Below, piece after piece: positions 1 to 7,534 of a stretch of DNA of 64,000 nt. The first letter of the stretch is position 1, and each line of letters starts with the position of its first letter. Origin of the DNA: Methylophilus methylotrophus DSM 46235 = ATCC 53528 (GTDB taxonomy: Bacteria; Pseudomonadota; Gammaproteobacteria; Burkholderiales; Methylophilaceae). The notes beneath the pieces are model-generated. The model was not told the DNA's origin and did no database searches. It saw nothing but the letters and a program-made list of their open reading frames with translations. Position numbers and translations under genes: made by a program. The stretch covers positions 759,326 through 823,325 of the forward strand of contig NZ_KB905141.1 of the NCBI RefSeq assembly GCF_000378225.1, written 5' to 3'.

Positions 1-3
1 GAA

Positions 4-1050
4 TCATGCTGCTTTTGCCTTGGACGGCACGCTGACTGTCGCCAGGATCTGGTTGGTCAGTTCACGTGACAACTCTGTACGACGGCTCTCAAACATGGGA
101 TTCAACACCAGGCGGTGCGCGATGATCTCGTGAAACACGGCATGAATATCTTCAGGGTACAAGCTGTCTCGCTCCATCAGCCAGGCATGGACGCGCGCTG
201 CCTTGAGCAACATGCCCATGCCGCGCGGGCTGGCACCGGTGTGTATCAGGCGATTGACATCCACGCTGTCGAGCTGGATACCAAATGCCGCCGGGGATTG
301 TGTGGCCTGCCATAAATCAAGGGCATAATCTTCCAGCACATCACTGGCACTGATGTGGTTTTGCAACACATCGGAGAACGCATTGAGCTGGTCGTAAGCC
401 AGTACGCCACTCTGGACCTGCTGTGTCAGGCGTTCGGCATGCTGGAACTTCACATCAAACATGAGCGCCTTGCGCAGATTCCTGTCATCAGGAATCTCAA
501 TCGGGATTTCCATCATAAACCGGTCACGGGCGGCAGATGGGATTTCAAAGGTTTCATTTTTTTCGACCTGGTTACGGTCAGCAAATACCAGCATATGTGG
601 CAAACGGTATTCTTTTTTGAAGGCATGTACATGACGCTCTGCCATCACGCGTAACATCAGCGCATGCACTTGTGGCCGTGCGCGGTTAATCTCGTTAAAG
701 AAGAAGACCGAGAGCTGTTCACCCGCCCTAAGCAAAGGTCCCTCATCCACTTTCGGACGACCATCCTCACCGAGGAAAGTATGGTAAATCAAGTCGTTAG
801 GCATTAAGTCTACCGTGCCTTCGATACGCTCATACGCGCCACCCAGGCCCCGGGCAATAGATTGCAACAAGGTGGTTTTACCCACGCCCACGCCACCTTC
901 AAGCAGCACATGGCCGCGGGCGAAAATAGCAATATTGATGGCGCGTATGGCCTTGTCCTGGCCAACAACGACCTTTTTCACTTCATTTTCAAGCGTGAGC
1001 GCATGAGCGCGCCAGTCCGCCAGTTGTGTTGCAATGGAGACAGATGTCAT
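4..1050 (-). CDS. MoxR-family AAA+ ATPase
   Basis: The 348-residue protein is an AAA+ ATPase of the MoxR type, a chaperone-like family that helps metal or cofactor insertion and complex maturation. Seen: Walker A GGVGVGKTT at about residues 52-60, a Walker B-like FFFNEINRA around 115-123, the sensor segment ASPRGMGMLLKAARVHAW near 275-292, and full family length. The ATG is preceded by AAGGGATC at a good distance. The stop codon lies at positions 4-6, so the gene is complete but its downstream partners lie outside the window. In this family the next genes usually encode DUF58 and VWA proteins. A role in methanol dehydrogenase maturation (as for the original MoxR) is possible in a methylotroph but cannot be concluded here. 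Confidence 0.9.
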   Translation of the reverse strand: MTSVSIATQLADWRAHALTLENEVKKVVVGQDKAIRAINIAIFARGHVLLEGGVGVGKTTLLQSIARGLGGAYERIEGTVDLMPNDLIYHTFLGEDGRPKVDEGPLLRAGEQLSVFFFNEINRARPQVHALMLRVMAERHVHAFKKEYRLPHMLVFADRNQVEKNETFEIPSAARDRFMMEIPIEIPDDRNLRKALMFDVKFQHAERLTQQVQSGVLAYDQLNAFSDVLQNHISASDVLEDYALDLWQATQSPAAFGIQLDSVDVNRLIHTGASPRGMGMLLKAARVHAWLMERDSLYPEDIHAVFHEIIAHRLVLNPMFESRRTELSRELTNQILATVSVPSKAKAA

Positions 1051-1234
1051 GGTGATCCCTTGTTTACAAATTCAGCCGGAGCTATGATGCCAAAGTAGCT
1101 TTTGGAAAACAGTGTGACATCCACTGATTGCATTTTGCGTGAAGCCACGATAATATGCAGACAGGTCTGTTCACTTCTTTCTAGTCTACTGCAGCCATTG
1201 AAAAAAAAGCAAGAGGATTTTAGGGGTTATTGGC

Positions 1235-1996
1235 GTGAATCTATTAACGATCGTGAATCAGACCAGACAACGATACGGCCGCCTGTGCAAGGCATATGCC
1301 ACGCATGGCTTATGGAAGCTGGGGTTTAAACAATGGGGTAAGCATGCGCCTTTTTACATGCTGAGCGATGAATTGCTGGGCTGGAATATGCTCAGGATTC
1401 GGCAAAGTGGGAACGGAGTCCTTGATGTGCAGGATATTTCCACCATTCGCCAGATGCTGGAAACTGCGCAACAACGGTCCATGGCCAAGTTGCACCCTGC
1501 CCTGCTGGATCAATGGTTTTTCCTGGCGGTAGGTGCCATACAGGTACAGTCGCAAACAGGCAGCAGTCAGGCCTGGCAACTGTTTGACCAGTCCGTGCAT
1601 AGCCAGCTGGCGCCGACTGTTTTTTACCGCTCACTGTCATTTGGCCTGCTAGTGAGTTTGTGTGTGATGTGGATGACTTTTGCCCCAGTGAAGCAAAAAC
1701 CGTTGGAAGCTGAGCCTTTGGAGAGCCCGCTCAGCCAGAATGTGGGTACCGCTGATCCGGTCACACTGAGTCTGCTCAACCTGGCCTACCAGAAAATGCA
1801 AAATGGCAGCTGCCAGCTGCCGCAGGCAGCCATGTTGCCAGAAGTACAGCGCCGTGCCTTTATCATGTTTGTGACAGAAGGCAAGGTCGATACAGACCAG
1901 GTGGAACCGTTACGGCAAGCGCTAGGCTATGTTAGCTGCCTTTACCCGCAAGAACTGATGCGGCCACAAGGGCGGGATCGTATCCCTAGAGAATAA
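1235..1996 (+). CDS. hypothetical single-pass membrane protein
   Basis: I do not recognise this 253-residue protein. It starts with GTG, preceded by AGGGG about 8 bases upstream, and is divergent from the MoxR gene with 184 bp between them. The N-terminal ~125 residues are polar and mixed helical, one hydrophobic segment lies at about residues 130-150 (FGLLVSLCVMWMTF), and the C-terminal ~100 residues include two cysteines (NGSCQLP and YVSCLYP) and would lie on the other side of the membrane. It may work with the MoxR ATPase, but proximity is the only support for that. Confidence 0.6.
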   Translation: MNLLTIVNQTRQRYGRLCKAYATHGLWKLGFKQWGKHAPFYMLSDELLGWNMLRIRQSGNGVLDVQDISTIRQMLETAQQRSMAKLHPALLDQWFFLAVGAIQVQSQTGSSQAWQLFDQSVHSQLAPTVFYRSLSFGLLVSLCVMWMTFAPVKQKPLEAEPLESPLSQNVGTADPVTLSLLNLAYQKMQNGSCQLPQAAMLPEVQRRAFIMFVTEGKVDTDQVEPLRQALGYVSCLYPQELMRPQGRDRIPRE

Positions 1997-2069
1997 GCGC
2001 GAAGTACATACTAAAAGATCGGGAACCCTGAAATCGGGATCACTGAAAGTCGGGATAAAAGGATAAGCA

Positions 2070-2624
2070 ATGAACATGCGAGACAAAATACTGAACATAG
2101 CGAGTAGCCTGTTTGACAGCAGAGGGATACAGGCCTCGGGCGTAGATACCATCATTCTTGAAGCTGGCGTCGCGAAAGCAACGCTATACAAGCATTTCCC
2201 AAGCAAGAACCAACTCATCACAGCTTACCTGCGTGACAAGTCTGACAAATTTTATGCCTGGTTAAATGCCCAGCTAGCCTCCAAAAAGGCCGAGTCACAA
2301 GAGTTGCTGCTGCTGCTTTGCGAATTGATGGAGCAATGGATCAGCCAGCCAGAATTTCGTGGCCTGCCGTTTCATATCGCAGCCGTCGAGTTTCCTGAGG
2401 CTGAACATCCTATCAATCAATACTCAGCGGTACTCTCTGCTGAATTGCAACGCTATTTATGCGACATTGCCCGCCATGCCGGGGCCAAAGATCCTGAAGC
2501 ATTGGGCCAGCAACTGACCATCCTGTTTGAAGGTGCCGCTTTGGTTGAGCGCCTCACCCCCAACACCGGCGCCGCCGCACGTGCAAAACTCGCAGCCGTG
2601 ACACTGGTGCGTAACGCCCTCTAA
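2070..2624 (+). CDS. TetR/AcrR-family transcriptional regulator
   Basis: The 184-residue protein has a TetR N-terminal DNA-binding domain: residues ~6-50 contain ILNIASSLFDSRGIQASGVD followed by AGVAKATLYKHFPSKNQLI, the typical helix-turn-helix. The C-terminal ligand/dimerisation domain is alpha-helical and of usual length. An AAGGATA ribosome site precedes the ATG; a second ATG two codons in is also possible. It lies upstream of, and in the same orientation as, an SDR gene whose promoter is bracketed by TACCA-N2-TGGTA palindromes (3026-3092), which makes it the obvious candidate repressor of that gene. The ligand is unknown. Confidence 0.9.
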   Translation: MNMRDKILNIASSLFDSRGIQASGVDTIILEAGVAKATLYKHFPSKNQLITAYLRDKSDKFYAWLNAQLASKKAESQELLLLLCELMEQWISQPEFRGLPFHIAAVEFPEAEHPINQYSAVLSAELQRYLCDIARHAGAKDPEALGQQLTILFEGAALVERLTPNTGAAARAKLAAVTLVRNAL

Positions 2625-2630
2625 TACAAA

Positions 2631-2658
2631 CACTGCCACTCATCATGGGGTGGCAGTG
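2631..2658 (+). terminator. rho-independent terminator after the TetR gene
   Basis: A perfect 9-bp stem, CACTGCCAC (2631-2639) with GTGGCAGTG (2650-2658), lies just after the TetR stop codon and is followed by CCTTCTTT. The T-tract is short, so termination is likely but not certain. Confidence 0.65.
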
Positions 2659-3025
2659 CCTTCTTTACTATTTATTCTACGGCGCTTTAATTATCAGAGT
2701 TTGCCAGTAGTGTAAGCCTGCGCAATAAACTGAGTAGCCACGATTGCACATCACTCTTTTGGATTTGTGGCTGCCTGCACAAGTACGGCCTGAAGCGTTG
2801 CCATCATCATGACCCTGGTTGGTAACGAATCCTTTTACTGATCGCTCGTTTAACGGCGCTCGTGTCTCCATGTTACCAGCAACTGCAAGCAGTCAAACAG
2901 CGTAAAAGCAGCCTGTCTCAAGATATCCTGTTCAGGTAACTTCATGATCGAAGGCGATGGACCGTCCACGTTTTACAAAGATGATCTGTTGTCATCATTA
3001 CTCTTTCCGCTCACTGCAATTTAAA
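2659..3025. other. intergenic gap, nothing recognised
   Basis: These 367 bases between the TetR terminator and the SDR promoter show no convincing gene. A 64-codon minus-strand reading frame (2677-2871) lacks a ribosome site and resembles nothing I know. Confidence 0.5.
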
Positions 3026-3092
3026 TACCATTTGGTAAATATATATTGACAAGCTTGCTAATGCTGCTTTATTATTTATTTACCAATTGGTA
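3026..3092 (+). promoter_or_regulatory. SDR promoter flanked by two TetR-type operators
   Basis: TACCATTTGGTA (3026-3037, near-palindrome) and TACCAATTGGTA (3081-3092, perfect palindrome) flank a sigma-70-like promoter: TTGACA at 3046-3051 and TATTAT at 3070-3075 with an 18-bp spacer. The second operator lies just past the -10, where bound repressor would block initiation. AAGGAG at 3113-3118 serves the SDR start codon. The sites fit the TetR protein encoded at 2070-2624. Confidence 0.8.
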
Positions 3093-3124
3093 TTTAATTA
3101 AATTAATCATTAAAGGAGTTATAT

Positions 3125-3868
3125 ATGAGTGCCCTACAACAACACATTGCATTGATCACAGGAGGTAACCGCGGGATTGGTTTCGAAACTGCCAAAAAAC
3201 TGGCAGAACAGGGAATAAAGGTAGTGATTGGGGTACGTGACCAGCTCAAAGGTGAAAAGGCAGTGGCAGAATTGAAGGCTCTGGGGGCCGATGCAGATTA
3301 TGTGCTGTACGATGCAAGCCTAGCTGACGCGGCACAAAAAGTCGCCCAGACGCTGGAATCCCGGTACGGCAAGCTGGATATCTTGGTCAATAACGCAGGC
3401 ATTCTGAAAGAAGAACTCATCGGGCAAAATAACAGCCTGACGGTAGATCAAGACACACTCAAAACTACCTTTGACGCCAACTTCTTTGCCGTCATTGCCC
3501 TGACTCAGGCATTACTGCCATTGCTACAGCGTTCTCCCGCAGGCCGTATCGTCAACCTGTCCAGCATCTTGGGGTCACAAACCCTGCACAGCACACCTAA
3601 CTCGCCGATCGAAGTCGCCAAAGGCCTAGCCTACAATGCATCAAAAAGTGCTTTGAATATGTTCACCATCCATTTGGCGCATGCCTTGAAAGACAGCAAT
3701 ATTAAAGTCAATTCAGCACACCCTGGCTGGGTAAAAACCGAACTGGGTGGGCCGCATGCACCAATGGAAATCAGCGATAGCTGGAAAACTTCGGTCAGAC
3801 TGGCCACGTTGGATGAACAAGGCCCGACAGGCGGTTATTTCCACGAAGACCAAACCTTGCCATGGTAA
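3125..3868 (+). CDS. short-chain dehydrogenase/reductase (SDR)
   Basis: This is a 247-residue classical SDR, a soluble NAD(P)H-dependent oxidoreductase. Seen: the TGGNRGIG nucleotide-binding glycine motif at residues 12-19, NNAG near 88-91, the catalytic serine in NLSSILG, and YNASK carrying the catalytic Tyr and Lys. The C-terminal part LDEQGPTGGYFHEDQTLPW is like SDRs that act on small carbonyls or quinones. The substrate cannot be told. It is followed with a 7-bp overlap by a DUF2798 membrane protein, so the two are co-translated, and it is probably de-repressed by a small molecule through the TetR protein upstream. Confidence 0.92.
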   Translation: MSALQQHIALITGGNRGIGFETAKKLAEQGIKVVIGVRDQLKGEKAVAELKALGADADYVLYDASLADAAQKVAQTLESRYGKLDILVNNAGILKEELIGQNNSLTVDQDTLKTTFDANFFAVIALTQALLPLLQRSPAGRIVNLSSILGSQTLHSTPNSPIEVAKGLAYNASKSALNMFTIHLAHALKDSNIKVNSAHPGWVKTELGGPHAPMEISDSWKTSVRLATLDEQGPTGGYFHEDQTLPW

Positions 3869-4110
3869 ATAGCCCAAACAAACGGGTGGCACTTAAACGT
3901 AAGCTAGTGTTCGCCATGCTGATGTCGCTGGTTACAGTCAACATTGTCACCTTATCTATTTTGCTTCTAAATCATGTGCCAGCAGCTCATTTTTTAGAGA
4001 AATGGTTGACTAGTATCAGCATCGCCTGGCCTATCGTCCTGATCAGCATTCTGCTTTTAGCGCCTGCTTTACTGCGCTTGACGGAGTGGCTGATCAAAGA
4101 AAATGCCTAA
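3862..4110 (+). CDS. DUF2798 family small membrane protein
   Basis: An 82-residue protein with two hydrophobic segments (about residues 14-35 and 52-72) in the pattern of DUF2798: KLVFAMLMSLVTVNIVT, then SISIAWPIVLISILLLAP. The ATG overlaps the end of the SDR gene (ATGGTAAATAG), which indicates translational coupling. The function of the family is unknown. A second, divergent member occurs at 6288-6542 beside a LysR gene, so both copies sit under a dedicated regulator. Confidence 0.75.
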   Translation: MVNSPNKRVALKRKLVFAMLMSLVTVNIVTLSILLLNHVPAAHFLEKWLTSISIAWPIVLISILLLAPALLRLTEWLIKENA

Positions 4111-4111
4111 A

Positions 4112-4139
4112 GCACCGCCCTGCCGAACCATGGCGGTGC
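4112..4139 (+). terminator. possible terminator hairpin after DUF2798
   Basis: GCACCGCC (4112-4119) pairs with GGCGGTGC (4132-4139), just after the stop codon. There is no clear T-tract, so it could be an mRNA 3'-end stabiliser instead. The following bases up to 4489 (about 350) hold nothing I can recognise; a 73-codon minus-strand frame there (4227-4448) has no ribosome site. Confidence 0.45.
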
Positions 4140-4489
4140 ATTCCAAAATGTTGTTTCATCATAGAGTGTTCAGTGGCGCTTAATATATATCGGGGAATGA
4201 ATTACCGTTAACACCGGACAGCGTGATTACCTTATGCGGCAATGCTGCTGGAGAAACCTGTCCTGCTTATTGAGAGATAGCGATGCCTGGCACTTGCGGG
4301 TCAAAGCCACACTGGAGCTGAAGCGGGGAGCGGAAATACAAGCTAGCCTATCGCGTCTGCTCAGGGGGCCATATTGAAGCTTTCTTAACACTGGATGAAT
4401 CACAGTGTTGAATAACCCTGAAGCCTTGCAAACGCAGTGACAAACCATCGGCCAGATTGGATAAGTGTCAGCGAATCATCGCTGCACCA

Positions 4490-4726
4490 TCAGAACGGCT
4501 TGCGTGGCTCCAGGTGACGGAAAATAATGCGGCCTTTATCCATATCATAAGGCGACATTTCAATGGTGATTTTGTCCCCGGCCAGGATACGGATCTTGTG
4601 TTTACGCATCTTGCCGCCGGTATATGCAATCAATTCATGACCATTATCCAGTTTCACGCGATAACGCGCATCTGGCAGAATCTCAGTCACCGCACCTTGC
4701 ATTTCAATTAATTCTTCTTTTGCCAT
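4490..4726 (-). CDS. infA: translation initiation factor IF-1
   Basis: A 78-residue S1/OB-fold protein, clearly IF-1: [20 protein letters not shown], then [20 protein letters not shown] and [16 protein letters not shown]-1 binds the 30S A site and supports start selection together with IF-2 and IF-3. It is somewhat longer than the common 72 residues (tail LEPRKPF). Betaproteobacteria often carry a second infA away from the ribosomal protein cluster; this one, downstream of a cold-shock gene on the same strand and separated by a terminator, looks like such a copy. That it is the second copy is inference. Confidence 0.95.
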   Translation of the reverse strand: MAKEELIEMQGAVTEILPDARYRVKLDNGHELIAYTGGKMRKHKIRILAGDKITIEMSPYDMDKGRIIFRHLEPRKPF

Positions 4727-4746
4727 TCAGCATCCTTTTTAACAAT

Positions 4747-4774
4747 AAAAAAGCCCGGATTGGCCGGGCTTTTT
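4747..4774 (-). terminator. terminator between csp and infA
   Basis: AAGCCCGG (4751-4758) pairs with CCGGGCTT (4764-4771), with A-rich and T-rich flanks on both sides, so it works on both strands. For minus-strand transcripts it ends the csp message before infA. A second small hairpin, GGTTGCT/AGCAACC, lies at 4781-4798. Confidence 0.85.
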
Positions 4775-4816
4775 CCGTTAGGTTGCTCAAAAGCAACCCT
4801 GCGGACAATCATTGAA

Positions 4817-5023
4817 TTATTCAATAATTTGAATGTTTGCAGCTTGCTTGCCTTTAGGACCAGTAGCTACTTCAAAGCTTACGCGCTGATTTTCTTTCAA
4901 TGTTTTGAAGCCTGCAGATTGAATTGCAGAAAAATGTGCGAACAAATCTTCGCCGCCGTTATCCGGAGTAATAAAACCAAAACCTTTAGAATCGTTAAAC
5001 CATTTAACAGAACCTGTCACCAT
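4817..5023 (-). CDS. cold-shock domain protein (CspA family)
   Basis: A 68-residue single cold-shock domain: [18 protein letters not shown] contains RNP1 (KGFGFI) and DLFAHF is RNP2. Such proteins bind single-stranded RNA and melt mRNA structure. The roughly 215 bases upstream, to the LysR gene, contain no gene and could hold the long leader usual for csp mRNAs. It is followed by a strong terminator and then infA. Confidence 0.95.
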   Translation of the reverse strand: MVTGSVKWFNDSKGFGFITPDNGGEDLFAHFSAIQSAGFKTLKENQRVSFEVATGPKGKQAANIQIIE

Positions 5024-5238
5024 AATAAATCCTTGAATAAAAATAAAAAATCGGGCAAAAACCCATAAAAACGAGGATCAAGATGGCGAGAAGTAACGAT
5101 AGAACCAAAAGATAGAACCGGAGAACAACAACACTACTTGAACGTCGTGAGGTTGTACTATGCACGTAATATTGAATATTGGCAACAAGTATTTAATCAT
5201 CCGGCGAAAATCAAAGAACGATAACAGGCCGGGAGTCA

Positions 5239-6171
5239 TCATAATGATGACCATGAGGCAGGTATCTCGCGCACAAGATAATCCATAAATACCCTGACCT
5301 TATTGGTGATTGCGTGCTTGTCGCGAAAGCATGCGTAAAACTCCAGTGGCAGACTCTCGGCGGCCATCATATCGGGATATGCTGCAGAAGGCCGGAACAG
5401 CGGGACTAACGATCCTTTTAAGATATCTTCATTGGCAACAAATGCAGCCAATCGCGCAATCCCCGCCCCTTCAAGGGCCAGCCGGTGTAAAGAGTCAATA
5501 TCATTACAGATGATACTAGGCTCGATTTCAGGCTCATACAGCATGCCATTACGGTTAAATGTCCAGCTGAGCAAACGGCCATTCACTGGGATGCGGAACA
5601 GCAGGCAGTCATGCCCTGACAAGGCTTCTGGTGTTTGTGGAATGCCTTTTTGCTGAAGATAGGCTGGCGCCGCACAAAACAACACAGGGACGGTCGCAAT
5701 TTTTCTGGCTACCAGGCCGGGTTCCAATTGTTGCTTAAAGCGAATGCTGATATCGATATCTTCCGTCACATGATCCAGGCTATGATCAGACAGCACCAAC
5801 TCAATGGAAACTTTTGGGTAGGTGCGTGTAAATGCAGGAATCAGTGACATAAGCACATGGCGGCCAAAGGCCACCGATGACCCTATCCGCAAGCGGCCCT
5901 GCGGCTGACCTTGAAACTCGGTAATCACAGATTGTGCCTTGGCCAGCGCCTCTATGATAGGTTGCACTTCCGCATAATAAAGCTCACCACTTTCGGTCAT
6001 GGCCAGTTTACGGGTTGTTCTCATCAACAAACGTGTGCCTAGCGATCTCTCCAGTCGCTGGATGTTCTGGCTGGCTGCTGCGGCAGTAATCCCTTGCAGC
6101 CTAGCGCCGGCTGCAATACTGCCTGCCTGGACGGCTTTGACAAAACTTTCTATGCTTCTCAGAGTATCCAT
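5239..6171 (-). CDS. LysR-family transcriptional regulator
   Basis: A 310-residue LysR-type regulator: winged helix-turn-helix at residues 1-60 (SFVKAVQAGSIAAGARLQG, then QNIQRLERSLGTRLLMRTTR) and a periplasmic-binding-like effector domain (residues ~90-295). It is divergent from the DUF2798 gene at 6288, and a perfect inverted repeat lies directly upstream of its start, so it most likely controls that gene and itself. The effector is unknown. The stop codon sits inside a small hairpin (GTCATCAT/ATGATGAC, 5235-5251). Confidence 0.92.
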   Translation of the reverse strand: MDTLRSIESFVKAVQAGSIAAGARLQGITAAAASQNIQRLERSLGTRLLMRTTRKLAMTESGELYYAEVQPIIEALAKAQSVITEFQGQPQGRLRIGSSVAFGRHVLMSLIPAFTRTYPKVSIELVLSDHSLDHVTEDIDISIRFKQQLEPGLVARKIATVPVLFCAAPAYLQQKGIPQTPEALSGHDCLLFRIPVNGRLLSWTFNRNGMLYEPEIEPSIICNDIDSLHRLALEGAGIARLAAFVANEDILKGSLVPLFRPSAAYPDMMAAESLPLEFYACFRDKHAITNKVRVFMDYLVREIPASWSSL

Positions 6172-6172
6172 T

Positions 6173-6204
6173 AACTATCGAAAATAATGATTTATTCGAT
6201 AGTT
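6173..6204. promoter_or_regulatory. inverted repeat, likely LysR operator
   Basis: AACTATCGAA (6173-6182) and TTCGATAGTT (6195-6204) are perfect 10-bp arms 12 bases apart, in the gap between the divergent LysR and DUF2798 genes and one base from the LysR start codon. Its position fits an autoregulatory operator. Confidence 0.75.
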
Positions 6205-6287
6205 TATCTTTATAGTGATTCAATATTCAAGAGACTACTGTCAGGTTTTGTATCGCTTTATAGTTCAAGCATTGATTGGAGAGCATG

Positions 6288-6542
6288 ATGAATCAAACAA
6301 AAAACAGTTTTCGTAAAATCCCAAAAAAATTTACGCCTTACGTATTTGCCTTTTTTATGGCGGGCATCATGGCGTTTTTAATGTCCATGGTGATTGTTGC
6401 CGCCAACAGTGGTGTGCAGGCCGGTTATATTCTGCATGTGTTGCATGCATATTCACTGGCTATGCCCGTGGCGTTTTGCTGTGTATTGATCGTCAGGCCT
6501 ATTGTCATGCATCTTGTCGCAAAACTGGTCGAGGCTCACTAG
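6288..6542 (+). CDS. DUF2798 family small membrane protein
   Basis: An 84-residue protein with two transmembrane segments (YVFAFFMAGIMAFLMSMVIV and AYSLAMPVAFCCVLIVRPIV) in the DUF2798 pattern. I place the start at the ATG at 6288 because GGAGAG (6278-6283) is well spaced; an in-frame TTG at 6276 and an ATG at 6285 are alternatives. Its function is unknown. It is divergent from a LysR gene and ends at a strong bidirectional terminator. It is only weakly similar to the DUF2798 protein at 3862-4110. Confidence 0.75.
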   Translation: MNQTKNSFRKIPKKFTPYVFAFFMAGIMAFLMSMVIVAANSGVQAGYILHVLHAYSLAMPVAFCCVLIVRPIVMHLVAKLVEAH

Positions 6543-6557
6543 CGTTAACCAAAATGA

Positions 6558-6585
6558 AAAACGGATGCAAAAACGGCATCCGTTT
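6558..6585. terminator. bidirectional terminator
   Basis: AAACGGATGC (6558-6567) pairs perfectly with GCATCCGTTT (6576-6585) between the converging DUF2798 and PAP2 genes. Confidence 0.8.
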
Positions 6586-6603
6586 AAAATTTGGAATCTG
6601 ATT

Positions 6604-7137
6604 CTAAAATAGCGGCGAGTACAACATGACGATAAAATAACCGACAGCTGCACCGGCGAGCACATCACTGGGATAATGTAATCCCAACACCACACGCGAG
6701 ACACCTACCAGCACTACAAAGGGATACACGATAGGAAATAATTGCGGGTAATAATGTAAAGCCACCATGCCGAATGCCACGGCATGCAAAGTGTGACCTG
6801 AGGGGAAGCTAAAATAGTCCAGAGGCGTGCCGCTCAATAGCACATCCTGGCGGACCTGGAAAGGCCTTGGCCGACTGGTGCGATGTTTAAGCCATTTGTA
6901 GACCAAGGTACCCGTGAGACCTGCCGTCAGCATATGCAGGCAGACATAGAGTCCGTGCTGCCCTTGCGTGATTGCAATGACGAGCATTAGCAGGTACCAG
7001 AACATGCCATCACCCATGCGCGAAATGGCGCGGAAAAAATGGCGAATCAGGCGATATTGCCCAGTATGACTGACTTTGACACACAGCCGGTTATCTACCG
7101 ACTGCACCCATCCCAGTGTTTGTTGTAGTTTCAGCAT
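6604..7137 (-). CDS. PAP2-family membrane phosphatase
   Basis: A 177-residue integral membrane phosphatase of the PAP2 superfamily (phosphatidic acid phosphatase / undecaprenyl-diphosphatase type). All three motifs are present in order: KHRTSRPRP (KX6RP), FPSGH, and SRVVLGLHYPSD (SRX5HX3D). There are about five hydrophobic helices. Substrate candidates are lipid phosphates, including undecaprenyl pyrophosphate, but they cannot be resolved by eye. It lies downstream of the nuo/DUF2818 genes on the same strand after a 109-bp gap containing an 8-bp hairpin (ACTATGCT/AGCATAGT, 7165-7189), so it is probably its own unit. Confidence 0.9.
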   Translation of the reverse strand: MLKLQQTLGWVQSVDNRLCVKVSHTGQYRLIRHFFRAISRMGDGMFWYLLMLVIAITQGQHGLYVCLHMLTAGLTGTLVYKWLKHRTSRPRPFQVRQDVLLSGTPLDYFSFPSGHTLHAVAFGMVALHYYPQLFPIVYPFVVLVGVSRVVLGLHYPSDVLAGAAVGYFIVMLYSPLF

Positions 7138-7246
7138 CGCAGATCCTTTCCGGGACTTACCCCGACTATGCTCTTTGGGTAAGCATAGTGTGGCTGAGAT
7201 GCTTGAAACTATCGTGAAGGATTGATGAAGTTAATATGACGTGTGC

Positions 7247-7528
7247 TTACTTCCATAGCACACGGTAAACAAAGCCGGGGAACGAGAGTACCAGGAAGAC
7301 GCACAATGTAATGCTGTAGTACTCCCAGCCTTGCGGCCAAACCTGGCCCATGACGAATCGCTCTACCAGATAAGCGATGCCAAGCGTAATGAAATAGGCC
7401 GGCAACAATGCAACAAAGCGCTGCCATAACTGGCTGACTGAGCCAACGAGGCCCAGCCATTTGTCTGAGACCCAACCCAGATTTGCCATAAACAGCATAA
7501 TCAACAGAAACAATAATTTTGTCGCCAT
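7247..7528 (-). CDS. DUF2818 family membrane protein
   Basis: A 93-residue protein with about three hydrophobic segments, matching the DUF2818 family that typically follows nuoN in betaproteobacteria. It starts 6 bases after nuoN and is almost certainly the last gene of the complex I operon. Its function is unknown; a link to complex I assembly is an inference from position. Confidence 0.8.
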   Translation of the reverse strand: MATKLLFLLIMLFMANLGWVSDKWLGLVGSVSQLWQRFVALLPAYFITLGIAYLVERFVMGQVWPQGWEYYSITLCVFLVLSFPGFVYRVLWK

Positions 7529-7534
7529 GATAAC

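Noticed and set aside
4227-4448. 73-codon minus-strand frame upstream of infA
   Set aside because: Cys/Arg/Ser-rich with no ribosome site or similarity to a known family.
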